Shown in pieces: positions 51,001 to 62,040 of a stretch of 64,000 bases of DNA. Numbering within the stretch: position 1 is the stretch's first letter; each line of letters begins with the position of its first letter. The notes below the pieces were generated by a model. It worked only from the letters and a program-made list of their open reading frames with translations. It made no database searches and was not told the origin of the DNA. Position numbers and translations under genes: made by a program. Source of the stretch: Asterias amurensis (lineage: Eukaryota; Echinodermata; Asteroidea; Forcipulatida; Asteriidae); contig NC_092651.1 in NCBI RefSeq assembly GCF_032118995.1, forward strand, positions 19,266,349-19,330,348, given 5' to 3'.

Positions 51001-51430
51001 ATTATTGCGATGATGACATCTGGGCCAACGCAAAGGAACAAACAAAATGTAAAGTCAACCCTCAATATGGGCACTGTTGTAAAGACTTCTGCTTATAAAG
51101 AGAAGATTCTGAAGTCCTTAATCTCATTTCTGCTTTGGTTTTGCTGTCCTCTTCTAACTCTGTTCCTGTTATAAAGAGGTAATTTTACCAGTCCCAAAGA
51201 TCTTTTTAAAAGGGAGTAGACTGAAGACACTACTTCAAATGTTTTGACACTTTTCTTTGATATATTTCATTGAAGACTTCAGTCAGAACCATTCCAGCAA
51301 AATATATTTTTAAATTTTCTTTCCCTTCTTCACTTTCCAGGTCTGGCAGTCAAAGTACAATGGAAACGGATCCAAGGTTGTTTCAGTATCTGATGACAGA
51401 GCCATCCATGTATACGACTGTCCGTTATAG
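39060..51430 (+). CDS. wdr61: WDR61/SKI8 (SKIC8), copy A, one exon not found
   Basis: WDR61/SKI8 is a seven-bladed WD40 protein of the PAF1 transcription complex and the cytoplasmic SKI complex of the RNA exosome. Exons seen: 39060-39062 (ATG only, then GTGAGT), 39860-39993, 40339-40424, 41887-42122, 43122-43215, 49288-49379, 50585-50663 and 51341-51430. The reading starts [17 protein letters not shown], passes [14 protein letters not shown] and [16 protein letters not shown], and ends [13 protein letters not shown], matching the vertebrate protein throughout. Between 49379 (phase 0) and 50585 (needs two preceding bases) an exon of about 98 nt is expected, encoding roughly LAGTLSGHASWVLNVAF in vertebrates. 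I cannot find it in the 1205 bp between, and direct joining breaks the frame. All other GT/AG borders and phases fit. A lectin gene lies in intron 5, opposite strand. Confidence 0.93.
39673..39732. repeat. Perfect short hairpin in WDR61 intron 1, copy A
   Basis: TAGTTGCGATAACGTAA and TTACGTTATCGCAACTA pair completely, with an inner CTCCTCCC/GGAGGAGGG stem, giving a 60-nt hairpin. It is unchanged in copy B (57554-57613). The flanking TA and AT-rich sequence suggest a tiny MITE; a small-RNA precursor is a weaker alternative. Confidence 0.75.
40559..41055. mobile_element. TTAA MITE, GGCAGTGG family, with internal insertion
   Basis: Reverse-oriented copy in WDR61 intron 3, with TTAA at both ends and GTGCCCACTGCCTTTAA at the right. 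It is longer than its relatives because of about 120 bp of foreign sequence at roughly 40715-40840. Copy B counterpart: 58448-58944. Confidence 0.8.
42140..42320 (-). mobile_element. tRNA-derived SINE in WDR61 intron 4
   Basis: B-box region GGTGGGATTCGAACCCATG and head CTAGAGCAAAGTCTTAACCA, followed in the minus direction by the family body and a CAAAGAATATTAATTTTAG tail. Counterpart in copy B at 60030-60210. Confidence 0.7.
42369..42588. mobile_element. Divergent palindromic MITE related to GGGCCCAATTTC family
   Basis: Left end GGGCCCAATTTCATGGCTCT and right end AGAGCCATAAAGTTTG pair. The interior CTTACTGTAAGC and TGCTTACTG repeats differ from the main family, so this is a sub-family. Counterpart at 60259-60478. 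Confidence 0.65.
42690..42910 (+). mobile_element. Second tRNA-derived SINE family
   Basis: A-box-like GGTTGGCGTAGTGGTATC and B-box-like CAGTTTGAATCCAAACTG, then GGGTTTCCTCCCACAACTC and an AATAAATAAAATGAAATTAA tail. In WDR61 intron 4; counterpart at 60580-60800. Confidence 0.6.
43499..43884. mobile_element. TTAA MITE, GGCAGTGG family
   Basis: Near-consensus copy: TTAAAGGCAGTGGACACT at the left and AGTGTCCACTGCCTTTAA at the right, perfect inverted repeats, with TTAA on both sides. In WDR61 intron 5. The copy B counterpart is 61389-61776 and differs at several internal positions. Confidence 0.92.
44150..44342. mobile_element. Two tRNA-like SINE heads, head to head
   Basis: GTTTGAACAAAG at the left and CTTTGTTCAAAC at the right bracket two facing tRNA-like halves. 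The plus-strand half (from 44264) has A box TAGCTCAGTTGGTAGAGC and B box GGTTCAAGTCT. The minus-strand half has TAACTCAGTTGGTGGAGT and ACTTCAAGTCCCGC. Both end in the same CCAGT-AATTTT tail. Neither folds into a convincing full tRNA. Counterpart at 62041-62234. Confidence 0.7.
45439..45957 (-). CDS. Secreted C-type lectin-like protein, copy A
   Basis: A single uninterrupted 172-residue frame. Residues 1-21 form a hydrophobic signal peptide ([13 protein letters not shown]). One CTLD follows, with the long-form cysteines C40/C41, C52, C69, C142, C161 and C170 and the hallmark FWIGLTDRA (residues 105-113). The usual EPN or QPD sugar-binding triplet is replaced by GSPTG (123-127) and the WND site reads YWKEADC, so canonical calcium-dependent mannose or galactose binding is not predicted; the ligand is unknown. 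It lies inside intron 5 of WDR61, opposite strand. Having no introns, it could be a retrocopy or a natural single-exon gene. A TTTAAAAAG TATA-like stretch lies about 80 bp upstream and an AATAAA at 45075-45080. A splice acceptor upstream of the ATG (TATTGCAG) leaves room for a 5' UTR exon. Confidence 0.88.
   Translation of the reverse strand: MHFITSQPFILVVLLVTQVTCLNTKTCKERLQERKDKTACCRPPWLGYGKHCYLFVNQLLKFDDAELYCRQQSLPGRPSHLVSIASDAENNFTIAYATSIVRDDFWIGLTDRAMEATFVWEDGSPTGYDHIVALYGYALSDCLYVNILNNEEFGYWKEADCESKVKRFVCKM
47062..47257 (+). mobile_element. Left arm of a GGAACACGTTGCC-family TTAA element
   Basis: Starts TTAAAGGAACACGTTGCC and follows the left arm of the copies at 17300 and 48708 as far as TTTATGGGAGTC, then stops at the fold centre. 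The opposite arm is missing, as expected if one half of the hairpin was deleted. Confidence 0.85.
48303..48479. mobile_element. Palindromic MITE, CAGGGGTGGATTT type (hAT-like ends)
   Basis: Ends CAGGGGTGGATTTTACAAA and AAATCCACCCCTG are inverted. The interior is a near-perfect palindrome of TAGTCCTAACTTAGGACTAG and TAAGAGATAGGACT blocks. It shares the TTAGGAC building blocks with the elements at 16185 and 57093, suggesting related interiors with different ends. In WDR61 intron 5. Confidence 0.85.
48611..49188. mobile_element. GGGCCCAATTTC-family MITE split by a nested element
   Basis: Left arm 48611-48707 (GGGGCCAAATTTCATAAAGC) and right arm 49098-49188 (ending TTTATGAAATTGGGCCC) are separated by the TTAA element 48708-49097. 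The order of insertion is therefore clear: this family member is older than the guest. Confidence 0.88.
48708..49097. mobile_element. TTAA foldback MITE, GGAACACGTTGCC family, nested
   Basis: Complete palindrome with TTAAAGGAACACGTTGCC at one end, GGCAACGTGTTCCTTTAA at the other, and TTAA on both sides. The arms meet near 48905 (ATTTTGACCCCCATAAATGG). Open frames of up to 90 codons on both strands result from the long arms and are not genes. Confidence 0.92.
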
Positions 51431-54346
51431 TACAAGAAACTCCAGTAGCATACTTCTAAGACTTGACACATTCTTCCCAGGCTTTTAAGACGATCCCTTG
51501 ATAAAGTCACTCTGCCTGTGGGGTCCTCAAAACGAGCACTGGAAACATCCCCACTTGCATCGCTGCAACACCGCCTGCTGAAAGCCTTTAAGGTGTATTG
51601 TACAGTCCCAGAAATTCAGCTTCCTTTGAACATCGCTCCAAGCTTTTTAACTCTAAAGTTCCATCTTTGAAAAATCACATGGCTGTGATACTTTTTCCAT
51701 GGCCAAAAGAATTGACATAAACAAATTGTTGTCAGGAATGACTGACAGGAGGCAAGTTTTTTCCGAAGATCCTACAGGTACATACTTTACACCTTACTGA
51801 TGTAAAGATGGGCTTGGGTTCTTGCAGAAAAGTGGAAGGAATTTTATAAGAAGTTGACCGCATTGCTTTCCATTGAGGAGTGTTCTTGACTGAGTTTTTT
51901 TTGCTGATCCTGAATTTTAGGCAAAATTAATGTAGTACCAGGGAACCAAGAATAAACTTGGACTGATTGGGAGCATGTAATTCATGTAGATAGTTTTATC
52001 TGACATAATGCCTTGTAAACTTTAACTTCCAGTAAGTAGAAATTTTCCTTGGGGTCTGTCTACCATATTACAGAACACCGCTTTGCATAAAATTATGTAC
52101 ACATGCGTTGTGGGTGTTTTTGCTAGAAGAGCACAAGTACTCAAAGTTTTGAGGTTTTTTTTAAATTCTTTTGGAAGTTCTTTATGTCGTTTGCCCTTGT
52201 GGAACAAGGGGGAAAGTTAGTGTTTTCTTTTGAAACAATTTAGTCAAAAACAAGATTCTCTGATGGTACAATATGGTTTTTTTTGGGGGGGGGGAATTTT
52301 AACTTGGTTAAACCATATCTTACCATGGATCTCTGAAATTTAATTTTTACTTACACTCTGTCGGAGTAAGTCTGTGATGGGTATTTGTTTATGCTGTCAT
52401 AGATTTAATGGTAGATGTCAAGGTACACTGGAAGCATCAGTCAGTACATTGTTGTAATAAAGGGAACGAATTTGGTTGGTAACTTGTAAATAAATATGTC
52501 ACAATATTAATTGTGAATACATTTTGAATACAATCTTCCTAGTCTGTGTTTTCCTGACCTATGTCTTGCCTTTTATCTTCTTTGAAATTGTTGTGTGCCC
52601 ACAAGAAGGGGGTACAGCTCTACGCCCCTTTTTTAACAGATGGTCGTAAGCAATAAAATTGCCCGACAAAAAACAAACATGGCATTACTGATACATATTT
52701 CAGCTAGAATAACCAGACATGTATTCTTATTGCTAAGCAGAATTTAACATTTCTGTTATGATATGCTAATGGTAGAAAACCGATCAAACTTTCACACCCA
52801 GTTTTATAAGAAGGAAATTTTTCACCCTTGTGCTTACGCCACTCAAAATGCAAAACAATGGAATAGAAACAGTAAGTATGTATAGCCACTGAGCATCGAC
52901 TGTGTACTGCAAAGTTTCAGTTTACATGTACGATGTTGGAGGAGAATTATTCAAGGGAAAACCCACAAAGTCAGGCGGAGACTGACAACTCAATCCACAT
53001 ATAGAATCAAAGTCTCCTATATAGCGCACGTATCTACCAACAAGGTACTCGAGGCGCTTAGTATATGCATTTATACAGAAAGAGAGGCTAAGGAAAGTTA
53101 TGAATTCTGAGACCCAATTATGTAGCACCTTGCAATGGTTTACAAGGTGCTACAGTGCATATAGCAGCCATAGGTCCCCCATTGGGATTTGAACCCGGGG
53201 TTCCTGAGGTGGAAGGTCACCATGATGATGATGATAAGCTATGAATCAGACAGCACTGAAAACAGTACTATGGATCAGACACATCACGATTATCTTACAG
53301 AAACAACTTAATCTGGAGACCGTATGTACATAATGACGTCATTTTAGTTGGACACCCTCGGATAGTTATCAAAAGAAGGTACATGTACCTCATTGACCCA
53401 TCCTGTGCACTGTGCATACATAGCTGCACGTTTCTATCACTATTTTACCTCCCAAGATGGCGGCTTTATGATGACAATGCATAAGGTCCATTTAGTAGGT
53501 GAACATGGAAGGTCAACAACACCACTTTAGAGGTGCAATCAACAAATGGCAACTTTCCATAAACTGTTAGCAACTTTTCACAAATCAAACTGTTCATTTT
53601 TGACCTACATGTAGATGCAATTTCATAGAACTGCTGAGCACAAACAGTAGCTAAGCACAAATCAATTATGCTTACCAGATTTTGTTTACCAGCCAAAATA
53701 CCATCATGTCAAATGGACTATTTGTGACTGGTATCGTGCAACAAACATCAGTAAAAACATTTAGCATTTCACATTTCACTCAAAATGAACCTGTTAGTGG
53801 ACTCTTTTATATTCTGTCATTGCAAAAATGTCCTCTTTAATAAGTGTTCTGCAATTAATTTCACAACAATGTGATAAAAATTCCTCCTGTCATATATCTG
53901 TATTATATATGTATTGCATATAATATAAAATGTTCACCTAATTACAAGTATACATTAATTTTGACACAAATATGGACAGGAAGTTAACGGATGGGTTACA
54001 AAATTATTACAAAATTACATTAAAAATCACAAAAGTTTTACCCATACACCAATGTGTTCAAAGCACCGTTACTCGGAGTAACTTTCTCCCGAGTCCTGTA
54101 AGCATCTGCAAATATTTTTCTTTATCCCTGATGAATATTGAACATCCACTAACATTTAATTAAAATGTGTAACCAGTCAAGTAATACACAACACTTTACC
54201 CTCCCTCTTTCTTTAAATTAATCCGAAACAAATATAGAGTACCTTGAAAGAAACAATGAGTGAAAGATAGATTCAAGTAAGCAGATTACAATTACGCAGC
54301 TTCAAACAAATAAAATTGGAAGTGAGACTTATAGCCATTGGACCCT
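51431..54346. other. 3' UTR and repeat-bearing spacer of copy A
   Basis: After the probable WDR61 3' UTR I see no further gene. A tRNA-like B box (minus strand, GGGTTCAAATCCC at about 53190) with a TAGCACCTTG/CAAGGTGCTA hairpin at 53125-53152 marks a SINE. An arm of the GGGCCCAATTTC family lies at about 53610-53700 and a tail of the 20055-type SINE at about 54020-54140. The rest is AT-rich and featureless. Confidence 0.6.
51951..51956 (+). promoter_or_regulatory. Candidate WDR61 polyadenylation signal, copy A
   Basis: The first exact AATAAA after the stop at 51430, giving a 3' UTR of about 540 nt. A second AATAAA at 52456-52461 is an alternative. Confidence 0.5.
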
Positions 54347-56637
54347 TTCACTGGTCCGAATTCATTAGCTTCCCTACCTTTTAGCCCGTTCATATCAGCG
54401 GTACAGCGTGTTGGCTCGTCTTCCCCGCCAGGCTGGGCGTCGCACAAGCCCCTCTGCACCGCGCCCGGGCTGGGTTCGTCCTCGTTGCTGGTGTGGCCAA
54501 AGGTCGCAAGAAACCGAAAGCTCAGCAGACAAATTAAGTCTGGTTTTATCATAGTTCTCGGTGGCGGCAAACTCAACATCGCAAATAAATAATAAATTGT
54601 TCAGTGAGATTGTTCCTTGCCATGTGAAGTCCAGTCCGCTCGACCCTCGTGTAAAACTCCGGAGCACATGTTTCCACATAAAGTACGCCCACTGCTGCAT
54701 GCTGCTGCATGGTGTCGTTGAAAATGGGCGTTGCGTTACTTTTAGGCGCCAAACATAGCATCTCTCAACGCGTATACACAAGGTGAATTGCATCTTGTGA
54801 GATTTTGGCCTGAAGAATGTTAAAAATCTGCATACGGGACAAAGGCGACACGTAATGGTGTTTATATGCTGTGACTGTTCTACAAAAGATTGTCCTATAA
54901 ATCTAATAAAGAGTAATTATTGAATTTAATTAATCTTGGGTGAATTGAACCCTTTGTGTGCATTTTGCACAAATGTTTGCTTGTGCATAGTTTAAGTATA
55001 CCCATTTTAAATAATTTTTATAAACGTATCTTGCAAGCTTGAGTTTTTAATTGATAGAAAGGGCATTCCTAGCTGGGCACATTCAATTTTATAAACTCAG
55101 CAAGCCATTTTTAAGTATACTATTCAGCACTATGATGGCACTGGGTAAATTTGTCTGTACACCAAACCAAACAATGCACTCCGAAAATGTCAACCATATA
55201 TCTCAAAAATATTAAAATAATGGCATTTGCAACCACATTATTTCAACATACAGTGGGCCTACTGCTGCTGTCGTTGTAAGACTGCATTACGTTTTTACTA
55301 CGCAAAACATCTCAATCGCGTATACACGAAGAGAACTGCACCTTGTGAGATTTTGGCCTGAAGAATGTTAAAAATCTGCATACGGGACAAAGGCGACACG
55401 TAAAGGTGTTTCTATGCTTTGACTGTTCTACAAAAGATTGTCCTTTAAATCAGCAAAGGACTGAATCACTCGCAAGAGCATGGTAAAGGCCGTGGGTCCG
55501 AATTCCAACGAAGGGATAATGTTGAAAATCTGCATAATAGGACAAAAACGACACGTAATGGTGTTTCTATGCTTTGACTGTTCTACAATAGATTTTCTTT
55601 TAAATCAGCAAAGGTAAAATCACAAGAGCTGTATCGCAAAGGCCGTGGGTTCGAATGCCAGGCCAAGTGACCCCGTCGATTTAAGTCAAATAACCCGGGA
55701 AAGGCACTGAGTACACCATGCTTAGTACGGGGGGGGGGGGAGGTTTTATTCATGCAAAACAAACATTGTACCTGTTTAATGACATTCAGCAAAATCTGTT
55801 TTTATTATTTCAATATTTTTTACTGTATGCGATCATTTGAGTTACCTTTTTGAGGATCTTATAAAGAGTAATTATTTAATTTAATTGAACTGAGTTGAAT
55901 TGAGCACTTTGTGTGCATTTTGCAAAGTTTTGTTATTGATAAATAAGGGAATCAATGTGGTGAGGAGGTTTTCAACTTGTGGTTTAATCCCAACGAGGCC
56001 TCGTTCTTGATAATTTTACCGAGACGAAGTCGAGGTAAATTATCAAATACAAATTTTGTTTTCAAAACACAGGCTTCATTTCAAATTGAAAAAAAAAGAA
56101 CATTTTATTTTGAAAAAATGAAACACCTCACGCGGTTTATTAATTTTTTCCCCCAAAGAGTATCCAAAACCCAGTTATAGCCTAATTATGTAATCTGCAA
56201 GGAATATGAAAATGTGGTGGTATTTTATTGTGAATTATTGTTAACTGCCTTTTCATCTTGATTTGATAATGGAGGCTTAATTATTGTACCTCCGTGATTG
56301 ATTAAACAAAAGTATATGATTTTTCTGGCTTCCATTTGAATGAGGGCGGTATTGAAACTCAGAATAAAAATAAATAAAAAACTCAATCAAAAGACTTGGA
56401 CCAAGTCTAATTTTTACCTCTCTCGATGCGAGCTCAAGAGGGCGCCCTATCAACTTAACGGTTATGGTATTCCGACTTTTTGTATGGAATTCTACCGTAT
56501 CATTTTGGGTTACCAGCGTAAACAAAAACGTGCATGTTCTAATGGCATGTTGCGAACAGTGTTGTTCTTGGTGAGCAGAAAGTCTGTAGTAAACGAATAA
56601 GCGCTAAATTGAATGTTATTCAAGAAATCAGATCAGA

Positions 56638-59600
56638 ATGGTGAGTCAAATTGTATCTAACAAGGGGTTCCATCCATAACAAGTGCTTTTCACATGATCT
56701 TATTAGCTTAGTTAAAACAAATTGTTAGTAAAAACTATAAATGCATACTGCTTGTTGGTGGTTATTAATTATTATTAATTAATTTAATTAATTCCTAATT
56801 ACTATTTATAATTTTTTTTAAATAATTATTAGCATGGGGCCTAGTGGTTGGGGTTTAATTAAGTTCATATCCAAGGATAGTTGTTCTCTAGCTAAACTAA
56901 ACTTACTTTAAGGCTTGAATTGAAGCTGACCCCACTTCACTTGCTTTAAGTTGTAATGTATGTCTAACTATGTGGCCTGCAGCCGTCTAACTATGTGGCC
57001 TGCAGCCGTCTAACTATGTGGCCTGCAGCCGTCTAACTATGTGGCCTGCAGCCGTCTAACTATGTGGCCTGCAGCCGTCTAACTATGTGGCCTGCAGCCG
57101 ATTTCACGAAACGCTAGGAATAGGATCACACCTAACTCTAGTTAGGACGAGTAACCCATCCTAACTTAGGATGAGTTCAATGCATCCTACGTATTTGGAT
57201 ACGGAACTGAACCCGTCCTAAGTTCTAAGATTAATCCTAAGTTAGGAAGAGTTTGGTGAAATCGACGGCAGGCTAAGCTTAATTTTGTTTGTTTAGATGA
57301 TCTTCCTGTCACTGTCAGCATCATGATCATCAATGATCATCATGTCATTCATGATAGTCAAGAAAGAACTCTGCAAACTTTTCTCCTCACACGAAAACAA
57401 GGGGATGTAATTTTAGACATTTTAGAATTGAAAAGTCTACATTGCTTTACAACAAGCCTACATACATCAGCCGTTGTAAACAAAACAAATGCTTCCACCA
57501 AATGTAATAATACCTGGTTGTTTCCTCTTTTTGCATTTTAATTTAAATTAAAGTAGTTGCGATAACGTAATAACTCTCCTCCCGACTGGAGGAGGGTTAC
57601 GTTATCGCAACTAATTTTAAAGTTGATTGTTTTGTGTACTGTTACTGATAGTATCATCATCATTGAGGAAATGAAATAATCAAGAAGTTAAGTTAAGGTA
57701 CAATTTAAATGTCTCTTTTTTCTTCTTTTTTGGCCAACAGTACAGCATCTTGTTCAAGCAGGAGCAGGCTCATACAGACAGCATATGGAGCTGTGCTTGG
57801 ATGAGGAGTGATAAAGATGGCATGGAGAATATCGTCACTGGATCTGTAGATGACCAGGTCAAAGTCTGGCAATGGTAAATTGATAGTTAACCGATATGCT
57901 GAACTTGCAAAGGTTGTGGGTTACAATCCCACCCAAGTAAACATGCCTGTGATAATATTATAGGGTTCTTTGATGAGAAGCCTACCTGGTTTTAAAAAGC
58001 ACGTGACAGGCCTGGAATTTCAGCTTTTAAAGGGCAGGCCATTTCCATTTTGCAAAAGGTATTTTCATTGGAAAATCTTAAAATCTATGGGAAAAATTCG
58101 AAGGGGCACCAAAGCCAAGACCAGAGGCAACAGAGGTCATAGTTTTTGTGGCCTCCACAATTCTAGGCCTGCTTACTATAAACACTCTTGTTATTATTTT
58201 AACCCAAATACTTTATTCCTTTATCAGGTCCAATGATGAGCTGAAGTTGAAGTGGACATTAGAGGGTCACCAGCTGGGTGTGGTATCAGTGGACATCAAC
58301 CCAACAGGGACAAGTATCCTTTATACAACTGTTAAAAAAAATACTAGCAATTTAGGCTTCCTCATTGGCTTGGACTGAAGGCGTGTCCAAACTGTGTTTC
58401 AACCAAGGAAGAGAAATGTTAGACTTTTATCTGAACTCAGACTCTTTTTAAAGACACTCAGGACACCTTTGGTAATAATTGTCAAAGACCAGTCTCCTCA
58501 CTTGGTGTATCTCAACATGCATAAAATAACAAACCTGTGAAAATTTGAACTCAGTTGGTAGTTGAAGTAGCAAGATAAAAATGGAAGAAAAAACACCAGA
58601 TGTGGGGAGGCAGGTCTATGGACCACAGTAGTTATTTTGCTTTTGTTTCTCCTAGCCCATCTGGAAGTATTTTTTGTATTGTCATGTATTGTCGAAATGG
58701 CTGAATGAATAATAATAATAGAAATAATTGTCACACGAAGTTGTGTGCTTTCAGATGCTTGACTTTGGGACCTCAAAATCTAATTCTGAGGTCTCAAAAT
58801 TAAATTCGTAGAAAATTACTTCTTTCTTGAAAAAGAGGGAGCCGTTTCTCACAATGTTTTACAGCTCTCCATTGCTTGTTACCAAGTAAGTTGTTGTGCT
58901 TAAAATTGTTTTTAGTAATTACCAATAGTGCCCACTGCCTTTAAGTCAGCTTGGTGGAAAGAATCAGCTGTTTGGTTCGCCACAAATAAATTCATCCTGC
59001 TCTTTGATCTATTCTCTTGTGCTGAGGGCACTGTTCTTAAAAGTTCTGTGAAATCTTAACCCAAAGGGCTATCAAAATGTGGAAATGACATGATTTTGAG
59101 ATTCTGGCTTAAATTTGGATCATAATTTAGGTTTTTTTTTTGGTCAGCATTGATTCTTAACCGCCACACATGTTTTTCACAACTCCAGGGGTCAACACAT
59201 ACAGCTGCCTAGCATTATTTTTGATAGAAACTGGTTTCAAGCCCAAACACAACGGCATGAGAACTTAAACTGGTTGTCTTTGATTTTTTATATCTATTGT
59301 GATAATTATTTTCTATCCTGTCTACATCACCAAAAACTAAACACACTACGTATATATGTTAGCTGGCAAGAGCAGTTGATAAGTGAAAAAGTCTCTTGAG
59401 TCTTAAAATGTTACCCTAATAATAATAACAATAATGAAAATTTATAAATTGCACAAATCCACAAAAGTGTTCATGGCACAATACAAAACAAATAGAGCTA
59501 ATATGTAGATAGAATACAAGGATATTGCTGAAAACCCCTGAGAGAAAAATTGTATGCAAACACTTCATAAGAAAGATAAGTTGAGAAGTTTTCTTTAAAA

Positions 59601-61105
59601 ACTGGTTTAAAGAAACCGATGATTTGACAGTTGTTGACAATTTTAATATTGATAGGCACTGTGCAGCATGACCAGAAGATTTGCCACTTCATGAACAATT
59701 AGATATTGGCTAAATAAAAGTGCAACTCTTGTAAAAAAAAAAAAGGTTTAATCCTTAACCTTGTTGTTAATAAAAGTCGCCGCCTCCAGCTCTCTTGACA
59801 GCAACATCCGCCTTTGGGACCTGGAAGTGGGCAAACAAATGAGGAGCATAGACGCGGGACCTGTGGATGCGTGGACCATAACATTCTCACCGGACGGTCG
59901 TTTCTTAGCTACAGGAAGCTACACGGGAAAGGTCAACTTGTTCGGGGTTGAGAGCGGGAAAAAGGAAGCCACCCTTGACACCAGGGGAAAGTTCATCCTC
60001 AGTATTGCATATGTAAGTTTACTGTAGATGTTAACTTTGCATCGGGTACAAAGAATATTAATTTTAGTTTTATCCTTACACTGATGTGTGTTTACTGTCC
60101 CTGAGTTCCTTGAACAAAAATCACAGGCTTATTACTTGGGTGGGATTCGAACCCATGACCTTTGTAATTCTAGAGCAAAGTCTTAACCAGAGACATTGGT
60201 GTATGGGTAAAACCCAAATTAACAAGTTTGCTGTCTCGATTTCGGGTTCACAAGATTAGGGCCCAATTTCATGGCTCTGCAATACCGTTGAATTCTGCGC
60301 TTACGATCACCATCCTCCGCTTACTGTGCAAGCACCGAATTTCTGTGCTTGGAGTAGGCATGCACACAAGCAAAAATTCCCTGCTAACCCGTGAAACATG
60401 CTTAATGTAAGCGAGGAATTTCCTGCTTAAGTGCTGATTCTTTGCTTACTGTAAGCAGAGCCATAAAGTTTGTCTCTGCCGTAGAGTCACAAGACATACT
60501 GAATAATTTTTTTAACATTTGATTTTGGGGTGATCAAAGAAAAAGCGACCAGAGCAGAATTTGAACCAACGACCAACGGGTGGTCGGGTTGTCGTAGTGG
60601 TATCTTTCCTCGTATTCCACCTCTAGGACCCCAGTTTGAATCCAAACTGGGGGCACTATGTGGATTGGGTTTCCTCCCACAACTCAAACTAAAACTTCCT
60701 TCCTTGTCTTCTCTCCATTGGGTTCCTGTCTAGTACAGTGGATAAGTTTACGTTTGTAAGAGCCCGCGGCTTCACAACTGGAATAAATAAAATGAAATTA
60801 AATGAAACGACCTCTTGATTAACAGTTGGGCAATCTACCAAGCGACATGTATCTAGTCCTATCTCCCTGAAAATACCGGAACAGTTTGTTGACGTTATCT
60901 TAAAACAAGTAGACACTTTATTCAGCTGAAACTTTTACACTTGACTTTTATTGTATCATCCTCATTCAGCATTTTATTGACACAAAAAACCCACAATCTT
61001 TGTCCCTACAGAGTCCAGATGGAAAGTACATAGCTAGTGGCGCCATCGATGGCATCGTTAACTTATTTGACATTCAGACAAGTAAACTACTTCATACATT
61101 AGAAG
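56638..61105 (+). CDS. wdr61: WDR61/SKI8 (SKIC8), copy B, 5' part
   Basis: Exons 56638-56640 (ATG), 57741-57874, 58228-58313, 59777-60012 and 61012-61105 encode the first 184 residues plus one base, up to LLHTLE. The reading is identical in amino acids to copy A; I see three nucleotide differences, all silent (Asn AAC/AAT in exon 2; Val GTC/GTT and Asn AAT/AAC in exon 5). Splice sites are intact. By analogy with copy A the next exon should lie about 6 kb downstream, beyond the window, so whether this copy keeps the exon missing from copy A is unknown here. Confidence 0.93.
56962..57098. repeat. 23-bp tandem array at a MITE junction, copy B only
   Basis: Six near-identical units of GTCTAACTATGTGGCCTGC plus AGCC, with starts at 56962, 56985, 57008, 57031, 57054 and 57077. 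Copy A has a single diverged version of the flank (GTCTAACTTTACTATGTGGCC). Each unit ends in CAGCCGTC, the terminal bases of the adjoining MITE, so the array arose with or after its insertion. Confidence 0.92.
57093..57273. mobile_element. MITE, GCCGTCGATTTCAC family, copy B only
   Basis: Ends GCAGCCGATTTCACGAAAC and GTGAAATCGACGGCAGGC. The interior has the TTAGGACGAG/ATCCTAACTTAGG inverted blocks seen at 16185-16361. The empty site in copy A reads TATGTGGCCAAGCTTAATTT at about 39394-39415. Confidence 0.85.
57554..57613. repeat. Perfect short hairpin in WDR61 intron 1, copy B
   Basis: Identical to the hairpin of copy A at 39673-39732, including the loop (CGACT). See that entry. Confidence 0.75.
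58448..58944. mobile_element. TTAA MITE with internal insertion, copy B
   Basis: Counterpart of 40559-41055, sharing its internal insertion, so both the element and its guest predate the split of the copies. Confidence 0.8.
60030..60800. mobile_element. SINE-MITE-SINE cluster in WDR61 intron 4, copy B
   Basis: Counterparts of the three elements of copy A: the minus-strand tRNA SINE (60030-60210), the GGGCCCAATTTC-related MITE (60259-60478) and the plus-strand SINE (60580-60800). Differences from copy A are single bases only. Confidence 0.7.
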
Positions 61106-61388
61106 GTAAGTATCAACAGTCAGTGTGCTAGTATGTTACATAATTTCTATAGACTTCTTACATATGTGATGTGATCAAGCTAAATGAGTAGTTTGTCAGA
61201 GATAACAGTTTGGAGAAACAGGGCAACAGAGGCGAAATATTCAAAAAAAAATTTTAGAAGTTTAAAATGCCAAGTATAACACATTTTATTTTGGCAACTT
61301 CCTTCCTGATAAAAAAGTCTAAACGGGGCTGGCTAAATTAAGCATTGAAAGAAAATGTGCCGTTGTATTTTCAATAAACAACTCAACT

Positions 61389-61776
61389 TTAAAGGCAGTG
61401 GACACTATTGGTAATTACTCAAAATAATTATTAGCATAAAACATTTCTTGGTGACGAGTAATGGGGAGAGGTTGATGGTATAAAACATTGTGAGAAACGG
61501 CTCACTCTGAAGTGCCATAGTTTTCGAGAAAGAAGTAACTTTCAACGAATTTGGTTTTGAGACCTCAGATTAGAACTTGAGGTCTCAAAATCAACAATCT
61601 AAATGCACACAACTTCGTGTGAAAATGTTTTTTTTTTCTTTCATTATTATCTCGCCACTTCGATGACTGATTGAGCTAAATTTTTTACAGGTTTGTTATT
61701 TTATGCATATGGTGAGAGATACACCAACTGTGAAGGCTAGTCTTTGACAATTACCAATAGTGTCCACTGCCTTTAA
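61389..61776. mobile_element. TTAA MITE, GGCAGTGG family, copy B
   Basis: Counterpart of 43499-43884. It shows more single-base differences from copy A than the intron around it (for example in the GAATTTGGTTTTGAGACC stretch). Confidence 0.9.
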
Positions 61777-62040
61777 ACCTCTTTTTAGCTCAGTTTTATT
61801 CTCTCACATTTCTTGATGTTTCTACTGTCACAACATGGGGTTTAAACAGTAAAAAAACATAGAGGATAATGCTCTTTTCAAATGTATCAACAGCAAAAAA
61901 TTACCTGGGTTGACAAACAACTCATTTTACTTGATGTCATGTAATTATATGAGTTATAAAAAAGAACTAAAGAGCGTGCAAATCCATATAAAATATAGAG
62001 TAATGCACCACAAGGAAAACTGACTGGGTAAGACTTAAAT

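Larger units (their letters stand above)
36053..54346 (+). repeat. Large direct duplication, copy A
   Basis: Homology with copy B begins at TTTCACTGGTC (36053 and 54347), with unrelated sequence to the left of 36053. Corresponding points lie 17.6-18.3 kb apart (WDR61 ATG 39060/56638; exon 4 41887/59777; lectin 45957/63831), the shifts caused by insertions. Identity is very high from about 39.4 to 46.1 kb and lower, with indels, from 36.05 to 39.4 kb. The part from about 46.13 to 54.35 kb has its partner beyond the window. Confidence 0.95.

Noticed and set aside
54292-54579. 95-codon minus-strand frame (GHTSNEDEPSPGA)
   Set aside because: It looks protein-like because of GC-rich composition, but the copy A equivalent is shifted by indels not divisible by three, which argues against a conserved gene.
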